Source: Lachnospiraceae bacterium KH1T2
GTDB lineage: Bacteria > Bacillota > Clostridia > Lachnospirales > Lachnospiraceae
Reading direction: 5' to 3'
Assembly (NCBI GenBank): GCA_900114405.1
Contig: FOSY01000011.1
Location: 1 to 64,000, forward strand
Length of the DNA stretch: 64,000 nucleotides
The notes under the pieces were generated by a model. That model worked only from the letters and a program-made list of their open reading frames with translations, made no database searches and was not told the DNA's origin. The position numbers and the translations under genes were made by a program. Below are positions 34,072-43,819 of this stretch, piece by piece; the stretch's first letter is position 1; each line of letters starts with the position of its first letter.

Positions 34072-34938
34072 ATGAAAATAGTTAAGACACTTGGTTATTG
34101 GCACGAAAAGCTCATGCCGCCTTTTTTGTATCCAAGGGCACTTAAGAAATGGTATAAAAAATGTACCGGAAGAGAACTTGATCTTAATGATCCAAAGACT
34201 TTCAGCGAAAAGCTTCAGTGGATCAAGCTTTATTATAAAAATCCAAAGATGAGCACTCTTTCAGATAAATTATTGGTAAGAGACTGGATTAAAGAAAAGA
34301 TCGGTGAAGAGTATCTGGTGCCGCTCATAGGTGCATGGGAAAATTTTGATGATATAGACTTTGATAAATTTCCGAATGAATTTGTAATAAAAGCGAATCA
34401 TGGATCTAAAATGAATATCATCGTTAATGATAAATCAAAATTTGATAAAGAAGATGCCAGACGTAAGTTTAAGAAGTGGCTTAAGCAGGATTTTTCATAT
34501 ATGTTTGGATATCAGCTTCATTATGGGGCTATAAAGCCAATGATAGTGGCTGAGGAAATGATACCAAATGATGGTAATCTTTTTGATTATAAGATCTTTG
34601 TATTTGATGGAAAAGCCAGATATATATGGATAGACAGCGATAGGTATAGTGAACACCATAGAAATATCTATGATTTTGACTGGAATCCGGCTCCTTTTGA
34701 GATAGAGTTTCCTAAGCGTGAGAAAGAGCTTCCGCCGCCGGTAAATCTTGAAAAAATGAGAGTGCTTGCTGAAAAGCTTGCAGAAGGCTTCCCGGAAGTA
34801 AGAGTTGACTTTTACGAAGTCGATGGAAAAATATTATTTGGTGAGATGACATTTACATCAGGAAGTGGTCAGGAAAAGATTGTTCCTTATGAGTATGACA
34901 GGATTTTGGGAGACATGATCACCTTACCAAAAAAATAA
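34072..34938 (+). CDS. TupA-like ATP-grasp protein
   Basis: A 288-aa protein of the ATP-grasp/TupA family found in surface polysaccharide clusters. Features are DPKTFSEKLQWIKLYYKNPK, the LSDKLLVRDWIKEKIGEEYL region, FVIKANHGSKMNIIV as the nucleotide-binding strand, DYKIFVFDGKARYIWID, and the metal site in VRVDFYEVDGKILFGEMTFT. TupA makes teichuronopeptide in alkaliphilic Bacillus, so ligation of an amino acid to a uronic acid or sugar is a possible role. It follows its own upstream region and precedes the trp leader. Confidence 0.85.
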   Translation: MKIVKTLGYWHEKLMPPFLYPRALKKWYKKCTGRELDLNDPKTFSEKLQWIKLYYKNPKMSTLSDKLLVRDWIKEKIGEEYLVPLIGAWENFDDIDFDKFPNEFVIKANHGSKMNIIVNDKSKFDKEDARRKFKKWLKQDFSYMFGYQLHYGAIKPMIVAEEMIPNDGNLFDYKIFVFDGKARYIWIDSDRYSEHHRNIYDFDWNPAPFEIEFPKREKELPPPVNLEKMRVLAEKLAEGFPEVRVDFYEVDGKILFGEMTFTSGSGQEKIVPYEYDRILGDMITLPKK

Positions 34939-34974
34939 TCAAATATAGAAACTAAATCATAGTAAAATAGATCA

Positions 34975-35003
34975 TTGACCGCATAAATAGCTAATGATAG
35001 AAT
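34975..35003 (+). promoter_or_regulatory. Promoter of the trp operon leader
   Basis: TTGACC (34975-34980), a 17-bp spacer and TAGAAT (34998-35003), just upstream of the T-box RNA. Confidence 0.75.
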
Positions 35004-35011
35004 GATGGAAA

Positions 35012-35338
35012 TTTAATAACACTTTAAACCGTTGAAGCGGAGATAACGGTGAAGCTATGTAGCCAACAGAGAGCCCTGATGCTGGAAATGGGCGGTGGAA
35101 CCTTCATCAAATGGACCGCTGAGGGCAGGGGTAAAAGCAGCTTTGGCTGTTAGTAATTTCTGACGTAAGGTACACGTTAGTTACCGGAGGTATGATGGTA
35201 CCTTTTAAGAGTGTGGATGAAGTGTAGGCTTGACATTCACGAAGCGGGGTGGCACCGCGGATAGTTTTACTATATGATTATTCGTCCCCGGCAGAGCAGT
35301 ATATTTATAATGCTGTTCTGCCGGGGGTTTTTTCTTTT
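35012..35338 (+). promoter_or_regulatory. Trp T-box riboswitch with terminator
   Basis: The canonical T-box GGGGTGGCACCGCGG is at 35246-35260. Stem I shows the AGAGA-type bulge (AACAGAGAGCCC), the distal GGTGGAA, and a likely UGG specifier at 35112-35114 (CAAATGGACCGCTGAGGG), matching tRNA-Trp. The terminator follows: CCCCGGCAGAGCAG (35286-35299) pairs with CTGTTCTGCCGGGG (35313-35326), then TTTTTT. Uncharged tRNA-Trp would bind and let transcription run into trpE. Confidence 0.95.
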
Positions 35339-35372
35339 AAAGATGCAATACAAAGACATGGAGGAGATAAGT

Positions 35373-36836
35373 ATGGTAAGACCGACGCTGGAAGACGTAG
35401 AAAAAATAGCTGCATCAGGCAAGTACACCTGTATGCCGCTTAGCATTGAGATATTCAGTGATGTACGGACACCTATCAGCGTGCTTAAAGCACTAAAAAA
35501 GGTTTCTGAGCACTGCTATATGCTGGAATCAGCAGAGGCACATGAACGATGGGGACGCTACTCCTTCCTTGGATTTGATCCTAGGCTGCTTATTTGCTGC
35601 AGAAATAATGAAATGCAGATAGGGGACAGGAAATTTACGACAGATGATCCACAGGCAGAGATAAGGAATCTGCTGAAAAAGTATAGAAGTCCTAAAGTGG
35701 ATGGTATGCCGGCATTTACGGGCGGTCTTGTAGGATATTTTGCGTATGACTATATGAAATATGCAGAAAAGTCACTTGTGCTTGATGCAGAAGATGACGA
35801 GGGCTTTAATGACCTTGATCTTATGCTTTTTGATAAGGTGATAGCATTTGATCATTACAGGCAAAAAATAGTAATCATTGTGAATATTTTGCTTGATGAC
35901 ACTCAGAGTGAATATGAGAGAGCTGTAAGAGAATTAGAGAAGATCAAAGATCTGATACTTAGAGGAGATGAGGTAAGTGACACTTCCGGCAGGATAGTCG
36001 GGGAAGTGAAGCCGATGTTTGATGAAAGCCGCTTCTGTTCAATGATAGAGAAGGCAAAGCATTATATACGAGAGGGAGATATTTTTCAGGTGGTACTTTC
36101 AAACAGGCTTGAAGCTCAGTTTGAAGGAAGTCTTTTTGATACATACAGGGCACTTAGGACGTTAAATCCGTCACCATATATGTTTTATTTTTCCGGTACG
36201 AGTCTTGAGGCAGCGGGAGCTTCACCTGAGACATTGGTAAAACTTGAAGATGGAGTTCTCCATACTTTTCCGCTGGCGGGGACAAGACCCAGAGGTAAAA
36301 CTCCGGAAGAGGATAAAGCTCTTGAAGAGGAGCTTCTTAAAGATCCGAAGGAACTTGCAGAGCACAGCATGCTTGTGGACCTTGGAAGGAATGATCTGGG
36401 AAAGGTCAGCAAATTCGGAACTGTGAAAGTAGAGCAGGCTTATGGGATACATAGATATTCACATGTGATGCACATCGGCTCGACTGTACGAGGTGAGCTC
36501 AGGGAGGAATTTGATGCACTCGATGCAGTAGATGCGGTACTTCCTGCCGGAACTCTGAGCGGAGCACCAAAGATAAGAGCATGCCAGATAATAAATGAGC
36601 TGGAAAACTGTAAGAGAGGGATATATGGAGGAGCTTTTGGATATATAAGCTTTACAGGAAACTTAGATACATGTATCGGTATCAGGCTTGCTTACAGTAA
36701 AAATGGAAGAGTTTTCGTAAGGAGCGGAGCAGGGATAGTTGCTGACTCTGTACCGGAAAAAGAGTATCAGGAGTGTATAAATAAGGCTGCGGCTGTGATA
36801 AGTGCTTTGAATATGGCGGGAGGTGAGATGGAATGA
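35373..36836 (+). CDS. trpE: Anthranilate synthase component I
   Basis: A 487-aa enzyme converting chorismate to anthranilate with the TrpG amidotransferase. The ATG at 35373 follows GGAGGAGATAAGT; the frame is open further back into the T-box terminator, which is not coding. The feedback-inhibition region LES is present (YMLESAEAHERWGRYSFLG), and the catalytic core includes GDIFQVVLSNR, SPETLVKL, GTRPRG, LVDLGRNDLG and PAGTLSGAPK. First gene of a complete trpEGDCFBA operon. Confidence 0.97.
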   Translation: MVRPTLEDVEKIAASGKYTCMPLSIEIFSDVRTPISVLKALKKVSEHCYMLESAEAHERWGRYSFLGFDPRLLICCRNNEMQIGDRKFTTDDPQAEIRNLLKKYRSPKVDGMPAFTGGLVGYFAYDYMKYAEKSLVLDAEDDEGFNDLDLMLFDKVIAFDHYRQKIVIIVNILLDDTQSEYERAVRELEKIKDLILRGDEVSDTSGRIVGEVKPMFDESRFCSMIEKAKHYIREGDIFQVVLSNRLEAQFEGSLFDTYRALRTLNPSPYMFYFSGTSLEAAGASPETLVKLEDGVLHTFPLAGTRPRGKTPEEDKALEEELLKDPKELAEHSMLVDLGRNDLGKVSKFGTVKVEQAYGIHRYSHVMHIGSTVRGELREEFDALDAVDAVLPAGTLSGAPKIRACQIINELENCKRGIYGGAFGYISFTGNLDTCIGIRLAYSKNGRVFVRSGAGIVADSVPEKEYQECINKAAAVISALNMAGGEME

Positions 36837-37405
36837 TATTGCTGATAGATAATTACGATAGCTTTTCATATAACCTCTTTCAGATGATAGGTGAAATAGA
36901 GCCTGAGATAAAAGTTGTCAGAAATGATGAACTTACTTTAGATGAGATCAGGACATTAAAACCTGATGGGATAATACTTTCACCGGGCCCCGGAAGACCT
37001 GAAAATGCAGGAGTCTGCATTGCAGCGGCGAAAGAGCTTGGGAAAGAAATCCCTGTGTTGGGGGTCTGCCTTGGACATCAGGCAATCTGCATGGCATATG
37101 GAGCAGTAGTCACATATGCGCGTGAACTCATGCATGGAAAGCAATCAACAGTAGAATTAGATGAAAGTGATCCAATCTTTGAAGGGATAGGAAAGATAAC
37201 GAAGGTTGGGAGATATCACTCTCTGGCTGCTGACAAAGCAACACTTAGTGAGGATATAAAGGTCATTGCAGAAACTTCTGATGGAGAAGTGATGGCTGTT
37301 AAGCATAGGAAATACCCTATATATGGATTTCAGTTTCACCCAGAGTCCATACTTACACCAGATGGATACAAAATGCTTGCAAATTGGATCAAAATGATCA
37401 TATAA
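36833..37405 (+). CDS. trpG: Anthranilate synthase component II (glutamine amidotransferase)
   Basis: A 190-aa class I glutamine amidotransferase supplying ammonia to TrpE. Motifs are [12 protein letters not shown], the catalytic Cys in GVCLGHQAI and the His-Glu pair in FQFHPESI. It overlaps trpE by 4 nt and is not fused to trpD. Confidence 0.97.
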   Translation: MILLIDNYDSFSYNLFQMIGEIEPEIKVVRNDELTLDEIRTLKPDGIILSPGPGRPENAGVCIAAAKELGKEIPVLGVCLGHQAICMAYGAVVTYARELMHGKQSTVELDESDPIFEGIGKITKVGRYHSLAADKATLSEDIKVIAETSDGEVMAVKHRKYPIYGFQFHPESILTPDGYKMLANWIKMII

Positions 37406-37418
37406 GGGGAGAAAAATT

Positions 37419-38438
37419 ATGATAAAAGAAGCTATTATGAAGATAGTTGGTAAAGAGGATCTTACTTATGATGAAGCGTATGCTGTGATGAATGAGATAA
37501 TGGATGGGACAACGACACAGACGCAGAATGCAGCATTTCTTGCAGCACTTTCAACTAAGAGTGCAAGAGCAGAGACTGTAGATGAAATTCTTGGCTGTGC
37601 AAAGGCAATGAGAGAGCATGCAGTTCAGGTGGAGCATGGGCAGGATGTGTTGGAAATCGTCGGAACAGGCGGAGATCATTCAAACAGCTTTAATATTTCC
37701 ACAACCTCAGCATTTGTGATCGCAGCTGCAGGTGTGAAAGTGGCAAAGCATGGAAATCGTGCCGCATCTTCTAAATCAGGTACGGCGGACTGCCTTGAAG
37801 CCTTAGGAGTGAATATCGACCAAAATCCGGAAAAGGCAAAAAAACTTTTAGAGTCGCCAGGCATGTGCTTCCTTTTTGCTCAAAAATATCACACTTCCAT
37901 GAAATATGTAGGCGCTATACGCAAGGAACTTGGCGTAAGAACAGTATTTAATATTTTAGGACCGCTCACAAATCCGGCAAATCCTAAGCATATCCTGCTT
38001 GGAGTATATGATGATTATCTTTCAGCTCCGCTTGCACAGGTTTTGATGGAGATGGGAGTTAAGAATGGAATGATCGTATATGGACAGGATAAACTTGATG
38101 AGATCTCATTGAGTGCACCGACAAATGTATGTGAGTTTAAGGATGGATGGTATAAAACATACGTCATTGCTCCGGAGGACTTTGGATTTGAACGATGCAG
38201 CAGGGATGAGCTTGTAGGAGGAACACCTGAAGAAAATGCTCAGATCACAAAGGATATATTGCTGGGAAAGATTCAGGGAGCTAAGAGAAATACAGTACTT
38301 TTGAATGCCGGTGCTTCTATCTATATAGGAGGAAAAGCAGAGTCGCTTAAGGCAGGAGTGCAGAGGGCGGCAGAGCTTATAGACAACGGTGAGGCGTATA
38401 AAAAACTTGAAGAGTTTGTAAGACTTTCAAATCAATAA
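37419..38438 (+). CDS. trpD: Anthranilate phosphoribosyltransferase
   Basis: A 339-aa enzyme adding phosphoribosyl from PRPP to anthranilate. Motifs: [38 protein letters not shown], and [12 protein letters not shown] follows GGGGAG. Confidence 0.97.
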   Translation: MIKEAIMKIVGKEDLTYDEAYAVMNEIMDGTTTQTQNAAFLAALSTKSARAETVDEILGCAKAMREHAVQVEHGQDVLEIVGTGGDHSNSFNISTTSAFVIAAAGVKVAKHGNRAASSKSGTADCLEALGVNIDQNPEKAKKLLESPGMCFLFAQKYHTSMKYVGAIRKELGVRTVFNILGPLTNPANPKHILLGVYDDYLSAPLAQVLMEMGVKNGMIVYGQDKLDEISLSAPTNVCEFKDGWYKTYVIAPEDFGFERCSRDELVGGTPEENAQITKDILLGKIQGAKRNTVLLNAGASIYIGGKAESLKAGVQRAAELIDNGEAYKKLEEFVRLSNQ

Positions 38439-38449
38439 CAGGTGTAAAT

Positions 38450-39241
38450 ATGGCAGAAAACATTCTTGAAAAACTTTCGGGATATGCTCGAGAGCGAGTG
38501 GCTGAAGCAAAGAAAAGAGTACCGCTTGAAGTGATGATGGAAAAAGCATTCAGCACAGTTGAAAAAGAGGAATTCGGCTTTGAAAAGGCAATTGCCGGAG
38601 AGGGTGTCCACTTTATCTGTGAATGTAAAAAAGCATCGCCGTCGAAAGGTGTGATCGCTCAGGATTTTCCATATCGGGAGATAGCGATGGAGTATGAAGC
38701 TGCCGGTGCAGCGTGTATATCAGTGCTTACAGAGCCTAAGTGGTTTTTGGGAAAGGATGAATATCTTAAAGAAATAGCAGAATCCGTGAATATACCATGC
38801 CTTAGAAAAGATTTTACGGTAGATGAATATATGATATATGAAGCGAAGGCTTTAGGCGCTTCGGCAATCCTTCTCATATGTGCGATTCTGGATGACGACA
38901 GCATCAGGAGATATATAGACATAGCAGACGGACTTGGGCTGACTTCACTTGTGGAGGCACATGATGAGGAAGAAGTAAAGAGGGCAGAAGCTGCCGGCGC
39001 CAGAGTTATAGGTGTAAATAATAGGAATTTAGCAGATTTTACAGTAGATATTTACAATAGCATCAGACTTAGAAACATGGTCAGCTCGGATATACTTTTT
39101 GTTGCAGAGAGCGGCATAAAAACTGCAGCTGATATCAAGACCCTTAGAGATAATGGTGTAAATGGAGTATTGATCGGGGAAACCCTTATGAGAGCAACGG
39201 ATAAAAAAGCTGTATTGAACGAATTGAGAGGTTCGGTATGA
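38450..39241 (+). CDS. trpC: Indole-3-glycerol-phosphate synthase
   Basis: A 263-aa TIM-barrel enzyme closing the indole ring. Motifs: ECKKASPSKGVIA, LRKDFTVDEYMIYEA, LVEAHDEEEVKRA, GVNNRNLADF and VAESGI. It overlaps trpF by 4 nt and is separate from it, unlike the TrpCF fusion of enterobacteria. Confidence 0.97.
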   Translation: MAENILEKLSGYARERVAEAKKRVPLEVMMEKAFSTVEKEEFGFEKAIAGEGVHFICECKKASPSKGVIAQDFPYREIAMEYEAAGAACISVLTEPKWFLGKDEYLKEIAESVNIPCLRKDFTVDEYMIYEAKALGASAILLICAILDDDSIRRYIDIADGLGLTSLVEAHDEEEVKRAEAAGARVIGVNNRNLADFTVDIYNSIRLRNMVSSDILFVAESGIKTAADIKTLRDNGVNGVLIGETLMRATDKKAVLNELRGSV

Positions 39242-39846
39242 CGAAAATAAAGATCTGTGGATTGATGAGGACTGAGGATGCAGGCTATATAAACGAAGCA
39301 GGAGTTGATTTTGCCGGAATGATACTTACAGAAGGGTTCAGGCGTTCAGTATCGCTTGAGCATGCCCTTGCTATAAGAAGGCATATTGATGCATCGATCC
39401 CGACGGTTGGAGTTTTCGTGAATGAAGATATAAAAAGGGTGATAAGAGCTGTAAAAAACGGGATAGTTTCGATAGTTCAGCTTCATGGCAATGAGGATGA
39501 AAAGTATATCATTGATGTAAAAAGGAAAACAGGTGCAAAAGTCATAAAGGCATTCAAAATAAACAGTAGAGAAGACGTTATGACTGCATGTGGGTCTAAG
39601 GCAGATATGATATTATTGGATAGTGGAGCAGGTGGAGGAAAGTGCTTTGACTGGACATTGCTAAAGGATGCAGACAGAGATTATATCCTGGCAGGAGGGT
39701 TAAGCCCTGACAATGTTCGCAAGGCAATTGAAACGCTCCATCCCTGGGCGGTTGATGTCAGCTCAGGTGTAGAATTTGGAGGAGTTAAGAATAAAGAGAA
39801 GATCTTAAAATTTGTTTCAGAGGTGAATGGAGATTATTATGGATAA
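39238..39846 (+). CDS. trpF: Phosphoribosylanthranilate isomerase
   Basis: A 202-aa TIM-barrel isomerase. Motifs: [20 protein letters not shown] with the catalytic Cys, [16 protein letters not shown], and the catalytic Asp in [16 protein letters not shown]. It ends with the sequence [11 protein letters not shown] and [18 protein letters not shown]. It overlaps trpB by 8 nt. Confidence 0.96.
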   Translation: MTKIKICGLMRTEDAGYINEAGVDFAGMILTEGFRRSVSLEHALAIRRHIDASIPTVGVFVNEDIKRVIRAVKNGIVSIVQLHGNEDEKYIIDVKRKTGAKVIKAFKINSREDVMTACGSKADMILLDSGAGGGKCFDWTLLKDADRDYILAGGLSPDNVRKAIETLHPWAVDVSSGVEFGGVKNKEKILKFVSEVNGDYYG

Positions 39847-41029
39847 ATCAAAAGGAAGATTTGGAACTCATGGGGGGCAATATATACCGGAAACTCTTAT
39901 GAATGCGGTGATAGAGCTTGAAGAAGCCTATAACAGATATAAGGATGACCCGGAATTTAACAGAGAGCTTACAGAGCTTTTTAATGAATATGCAGGACGC
40001 CCGAGCAGATTATACTATGCTGAGAAGATGACGAAAGATCTTGGTGGTGCAAAGATATATTTAAAAAGAGAAGATCTTAACCATACAGGCGCGCATAAGA
40101 TAAATAATGTCCTGGGTCAGGCACTGCTTGCCAAAAAGATGGGAAAGACAAGACTTATTGCTGAGACAGGTGCAGGTCAGCATGGTGTTGCAACAGCAAC
40201 GGCAGCGGCTTTGTTTGGCATGGAGTGTGTTGTTTTCATGGGTGAAGAAGACACAAAGCGTCAGGCACTTAATGTATATAAGATGAAACTGCTCGGAGCA
40301 GACGTGGTAGCTGTAAAGAGTGGTACAGCAACTCTTAAAGATGCCGTTTCTGAGGCTATGAGAGAGTGGACTAACAGGATCGAAGATACGCACTATTGTT
40401 TGGGATCGGTTATGGGACCGCATCCATTCCCGACGATTGTGCGTGATTTTCAGGCAGTCATTTCAAAGGAGATCAAAGAGCAGATGCTCGAAAAGGAAGG
40501 ACGTCTGCCGGATGCTGTAATTGCGTGTGTTGGTGGTGGAAGTAATGCGATAGGAAGCTTTTACAACTTTATAGAAGATAAGGATGTAAAGCTCATAGGA
40601 TGTGAGGCTGCAGGAAGAGGGATAAATACAAAAGAAACTGCTGCAACGCTGAATACAGGAAGACTTGGAATCTTCCATGGAATGAAATCATATTTCTGTC
40701 AGGATGAATATGGTCAGATCGCGCCTGTATATTCAATTTCAGCAGGGCTTGATTACCCGGGGGTAGGACCGGAGCATGCATGGCTTTTTGATACGAAGAG
40801 AGCAGAGTATGTAGGCATCACAGATGATGAAGCTGTAGATGCTTTTGAGTATTTAAGCCGCATGGAAGGGATAATACCTGCGATAGAATCATCTCACGCA
40901 GTTGCATATGCGAAGAAGCTTGCGCCGACATTAGATAAGGACAAAATAATAGTTGTAACTATATCAGGTCGTGGAGATAAGGACTGTGCCGCTATTGCAA
41001 AGTACAGAGGGGAGGATATCAACGAATGA
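39839..41029 (+). CDS. trpB: Tryptophan synthase beta chain
   Basis: A 396-aa PLP enzyme joining indole and serine. ATG at 39839 is preferred (TGGAG upstream; an ATG at 39827 is too early). Motifs: the PLP lysine in [30 protein letters not shown] and the phosphate loop [10 protein letters not shown]. It overlaps trpA by 4 nt. Confidence 0.97.
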   Translation: MDKSKGRFGTHGGQYIPETLMNAVIELEEAYNRYKDDPEFNRELTELFNEYAGRPSRLYYAEKMTKDLGGAKIYLKREDLNHTGAHKINNVLGQALLAKKMGKTRLIAETGAGQHGVATATAAALFGMECVVFMGEEDTKRQALNVYKMKLLGADVVAVKSGTATLKDAVSEAMREWTNRIEDTHYCLGSVMGPHPFPTIVRDFQAVISKEIKEQMLEKEGRLPDAVIACVGGGSNAIGSFYNFIEDKDVKLIGCEAAGRGINTKETAATLNTGRLGIFHGMKSYFCQDEYGQIAPVYSISAGLDYPGVGPEHAWLFDTKRAEYVGITDDEAVDAFEYLSRMEGIIPAIESSHAVAYAKKLAPTLDKDKIIVVTISGRGDKDCAAIAKYRGEDINE

Positions 41030-41796
41030 GCAGAATAAAGAAGGCATTTGAAAATGGAAAAGCGTTCATACCCTTTATTACAGCAGGATATCCTGATGTA
41101 GAGACAAGTGAGAAGAATATACTTTCAGCGATAGAAAATGGTGCTGACCTTGTGGAAATAGGCATACCTTTTTCTGACCCGACAGCAGAAGGACCTGTGA
41201 TCCAGACAGCGAATGTCGAGGCGTTAAAAAATGGCATCACTACTGATAAAGTCTTTGAGATGGTCAAAAGGCTTAGGGAAAAGACTGAAGTTCCATTTGT
41301 ATTCATGACTTACGCAAATGTTGTTTTCTCGTATGGGATGGAGCGTTTTTGCAGTAATGCAAAGGAGGCAGGTATTGACGGTATCATACTTCCGGATGTT
41401 CCTTTCGAAGAGAAGGATGAGTTTTCTGAGGTCATGAAGAAATTTGATATAGATATGATCTCACTTATAGCGCCTACTTCTGAGAACAGGATCGCTATGA
41501 TAGCTGCCGAAGCAGAGGGCTTTATCTATATAGTTTCAAGCCTTGGAGTTACGGGAGTGAGGAGTAAGATCACTACGGATATACCGACATTGGTCTCACA
41601 AGTCAAAGCATCTGCAAAGGTTCCTTGTGCCATTGGCTTTGGAATCTCAACTCCTGAGCAGGCAAAGGAAATGTCCAGGTATGCAGACGGGGTGATAGTC
41701 GGCTCAGCGATAATAAAGATCATAAGTAAGTATGGAGTTGACTCGCCGAAATATGTAGGTGAATATGTAAGATCCATGAAAGAAGCGATCAGGTGA
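41026..41796 (+). CDS. trpA: Tryptophan synthase alpha chain
   Basis: A 256-aa TIM-barrel partner of TrpB that releases indole from indole-3-glycerol phosphate. Motifs: the catalytic Glu in [33 protein letters not shown] with the catalytic Asp, and [13 protein letters not shown]. Last gene of the operon; a terminator follows. Confidence 0.96.
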   Translation: MSRIKKAFENGKAFIPFITAGYPDVETSEKNILSAIENGADLVEIGIPFSDPTAEGPVIQTANVEALKNGITTDKVFEMVKRLREKTEVPFVFMTYANVVFSYGMERFCSNAKEAGIDGIILPDVPFEEKDEFSEVMKKFDIDMISLIAPTSENRIAMIAAEAEGFIYIVSSLGVTGVRSKITTDIPTLVSQVKASAKVPCAIGFGISTPEQAKEMSRYADGVIVGSAIIKIISKYGVDSPKYVGEYVRSMKEAIR

Positions 41797-41799
41797 ATG

Positions 41800-41842
41800 A
41801 ATCCTCTTAAGAATATGTATGTGTTCTTAAGAGGATTTTTTA
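41800..41842 (+). terminator. Terminator of the trp operon
   Basis: AATCCTCTTAAGAA (41800-41813) pairs perfectly with TTCTTAAGAGGATT (41824-41837), followed by TTTT. Confidence 0.93.
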
Positions 41843-41846
41843 CAGG

Positions 41847-41876
41847 TTGGAAAAGCTAAGGTTACTATGCTATACT
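41847..41876 (+). promoter_or_regulatory. Promoter of the polysaccharide cluster
   Basis: TTGGAA (41847-41852), an 18-bp spacer and TATACT (41871-41876) preceded by TGC, an extended -10. It lies about 60 bp before rfbF. Confidence 0.6.
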
Positions 41877-41937
41877 ATAGTCTGATTTAAAATCGTTTAT
41901 TATTGAACAGTTGTGTTCAGGTTGATTGGAGATAAAT

Positions 41938-42711
41938 ATGAAAGTCGTAATCTTAGCCGGTGGTCTGGGTACAAGAATTTCAGAGGAAAGTCATTTAAGG
42001 CCAAAGCCGATGATCGAGATCGGAGATAAGCCGATACTTTGGCATATCATGAAAGAGTATTCTCATTATGGATTTAATGAGTTTGTAATTTGCCTTGGCT
42101 ATAAGCAGCATATGGTAAAGGAATTTTTTGCAGACTATTATCTGTATGCTTCCGATGTAACTTTTGACCTTGAGAATAATTCTATGCAGGTTCATAACAA
42201 TAACTCAGAGCCATGGAAAGTTACTCTTGTTGATACAGGACTCCATACAATGACAGGCGGACGTGTAAAGCGCATTCGTCAGTATATCGGTGATGAGACA
42301 TTTATGCTTACCTATGGTGATGGAGTTTGCGATGTAGATATCAGCAAGCTTTTGGAATTCCATAAGAAGTGCGGAAAGATCGGTACACTTACAGCTATTT
42401 CTGTAGACCAGAGATTTGGTGTGCTTGATCTTAGAGATGATAATCTTGTTCACGAATTTGCAGAAAAGCAGGAGAAGGATTCGAGCGTTGTAAATGGTGG
42501 ATATATGGTATTTGAGCCTGCAATATTTGACTATATCGATGGTGATGATACGGTATTTGAAAAAGGTCCGCTTTCTAAGCTCGCAAGTGAAGGACAGCTT
42601 GCTGCATTCCATCATACAGGCTTTTGGAAGTGCATGGATACTCAGAGAGAAAAGGAGCAGCTTGAGAAACTTTGGGCAAGCGGAAATGCTCCATGGAAAG
42701 TGTGGGACTGA
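41938..42711 (+). CDS. rfbF: Glucose-1-phosphate cytidylyltransferase
   Basis: A 257-aa nucleotidyltransferase making CDP-glucose from CTP and glucose 1-phosphate. The ATG at 41938 follows TTGGAGATAAAT. The N-terminus MKVVILAGGLGTRISEESHL continues RPKPMIEIGDKPILWHIMK, the RfbF/AscA signature; it lacks features of GlmU or RmlA. It opens the CDP-3,6-dideoxyhexose pathway. Its TGA overlaps the ATG of rfbG by one base. Confidence 0.95.
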   Translation: MKVVILAGGLGTRISEESHLRPKPMIEIGDKPILWHIMKEYSHYGFNEFVICLGYKQHMVKEFFADYYLYASDVTFDLENNSMQVHNNNSEPWKVTLVDTGLHTMTGGRVKRIRQYIGDETFMLTYGDGVCDVDISKLLEFHKKCGKIGTLTAISVDQRFGVLDLRDDNLVHEFAEKQEKDSSVVNGGYMVFEPAIFDYIDGDDTVFEKGPLSKLASEGQLAAFHHTGFWKCMDTQREKEQLEKLWASGNAPWKVWD

Positions 42712-43778
42712 TGCTGGATCTTTCTTTTTATAAAAATAAAAAAGTACTTGTTACAGGGCATACAGGCTTTAAGGGGACATGGCTTACAGAGATTCTTCTG
42801 AAAGCCGGAGCCAAAGTAACAGGATATTCGCTTGAAGCACCTACTTCACCTTCACTTTTTGAACTCAGCGGTATTGAGAAGGATATAAGGTCGGTGATAG
42901 GTGATATCCGGGATTATGGACGCCTTAAAAAGACTTTTGAGGAAGAAAAGCCGGAGATAGTTTTTCACCTTGCTGCGCAGCCTATCGTGCGTACATCTTA
43001 TGAAGAGCCTAGAGAGACATTTGAGACTAATGTAATGGGAACTGTCAATGTGCTTGAATGCGTTAGAAACAGTGACTCTGTAAGATCATTTTTAAATGTC
43101 ACAACTGATAAGGTATATCTTAACCGTGATGATGACACAGCTTTTAGAGAAGATATGCCGCTTGACGGCTATGATCCATATTCAAATTCGAAGTCATGCT
43201 CAGAGCTCGTTACACACAGTTATTTTAAGTCATTTTTTAATTCACCTGAAGCCACTGCTGTTTCAACAGCAAGAGCCGGAAATGTAATAGGCGGAGGTGA
43301 CTTTGCGCGTGACAGGCTTGTACCTGATTGTGTTAGAGCAGCTATGAGCAATAGTGAGATAATTATCCGCAATCCTCATGCGACACGCCCATTCCAGCAT
43401 GTGCTTGAGCCATTGTGGGTTTATCTTGAAATAGCGCAGAAGCAGTATATGGATAAGAGCTTTGCAGGCTGGTATAATGTGGGCCCTGATCTTAGTGACT
43501 CAAAGTCTGCCGGAGATCTTGCAGCTATGTTTTGCGAAGCATGGGGCGAGGGACTTAAGTGGATAGATAAGTCGGACGGAGGACCGCATGAAGCAGCCTT
43601 TTTGAGATTAGACTGCACGAAGATCAAAGAGACCTTTGGCTGGAAGAGCATATGGCATATCGAAAGAGCCATCAGGGAAACGGTTGAATGGAGCAGGGTA
43701 TATGCGGCAGCCGGCGATGTAAGAGCTGAGATGGATAGAGAGATAAAGGCATATGAAGATGATGCTGCCAATATGTGA
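42711..43778 (+). CDS. rfbG: CDP-glucose 4,6-dehydratase
   Basis: A 355-aa short-chain dehydrogenase/reductase family enzyme converting CDP-glucose to CDP-4-keto-6-deoxyglucose. The NAD motif is VTGHTGFKGTW and the catalytic Tyr/Lys are in YDPYSNSKSCSEL. Residues HLAAQPIVRTSYEEP are typical of this enzyme. ATG at 42711 overlaps the rfbF stop (TGATG), which indicates coupling. Confidence 0.95.
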   Translation: MLDLSFYKNKKVLVTGHTGFKGTWLTEILLKAGAKVTGYSLEAPTSPSLFELSGIEKDIRSVIGDIRDYGRLKKTFEEEKPEIVFHLAAQPIVRTSYEEPRETFETNVMGTVNVLECVRNSDSVRSFLNVTTDKVYLNRDDDTAFREDMPLDGYDPYSNSKSCSELVTHSYFKSFFNSPEATAVSTARAGNVIGGGDFARDRLVPDCVRAAMSNSEIIIRNPHATRPFQHVLEPLWVYLEIAQKQYMDKSFAGWYNVGPDLSDSKSAGDLAAMFCEAWGEGLKWIDKSDGGPHEAAFLRLDCTKIKETFGWKSIWHIERAIRETVEWSRVYAAAGDVRAEMDREIKAYEDDAANM

Positions 43779-43819
43779 AGCACAGGTTAAATGAGATACA
43801 GAAAGGCAATTTAAGAGTT

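Noticed and set aside
35274..35372. An upstream extension of trpE
   Set aside because: It lies within the T-box terminator hairpin.
41904..41920. TGAACAGTTGTGTTCA as another MITE end
   Set aside because: A short palindrome that matches only TGAACAGT of the terminal repeat and has no partner.
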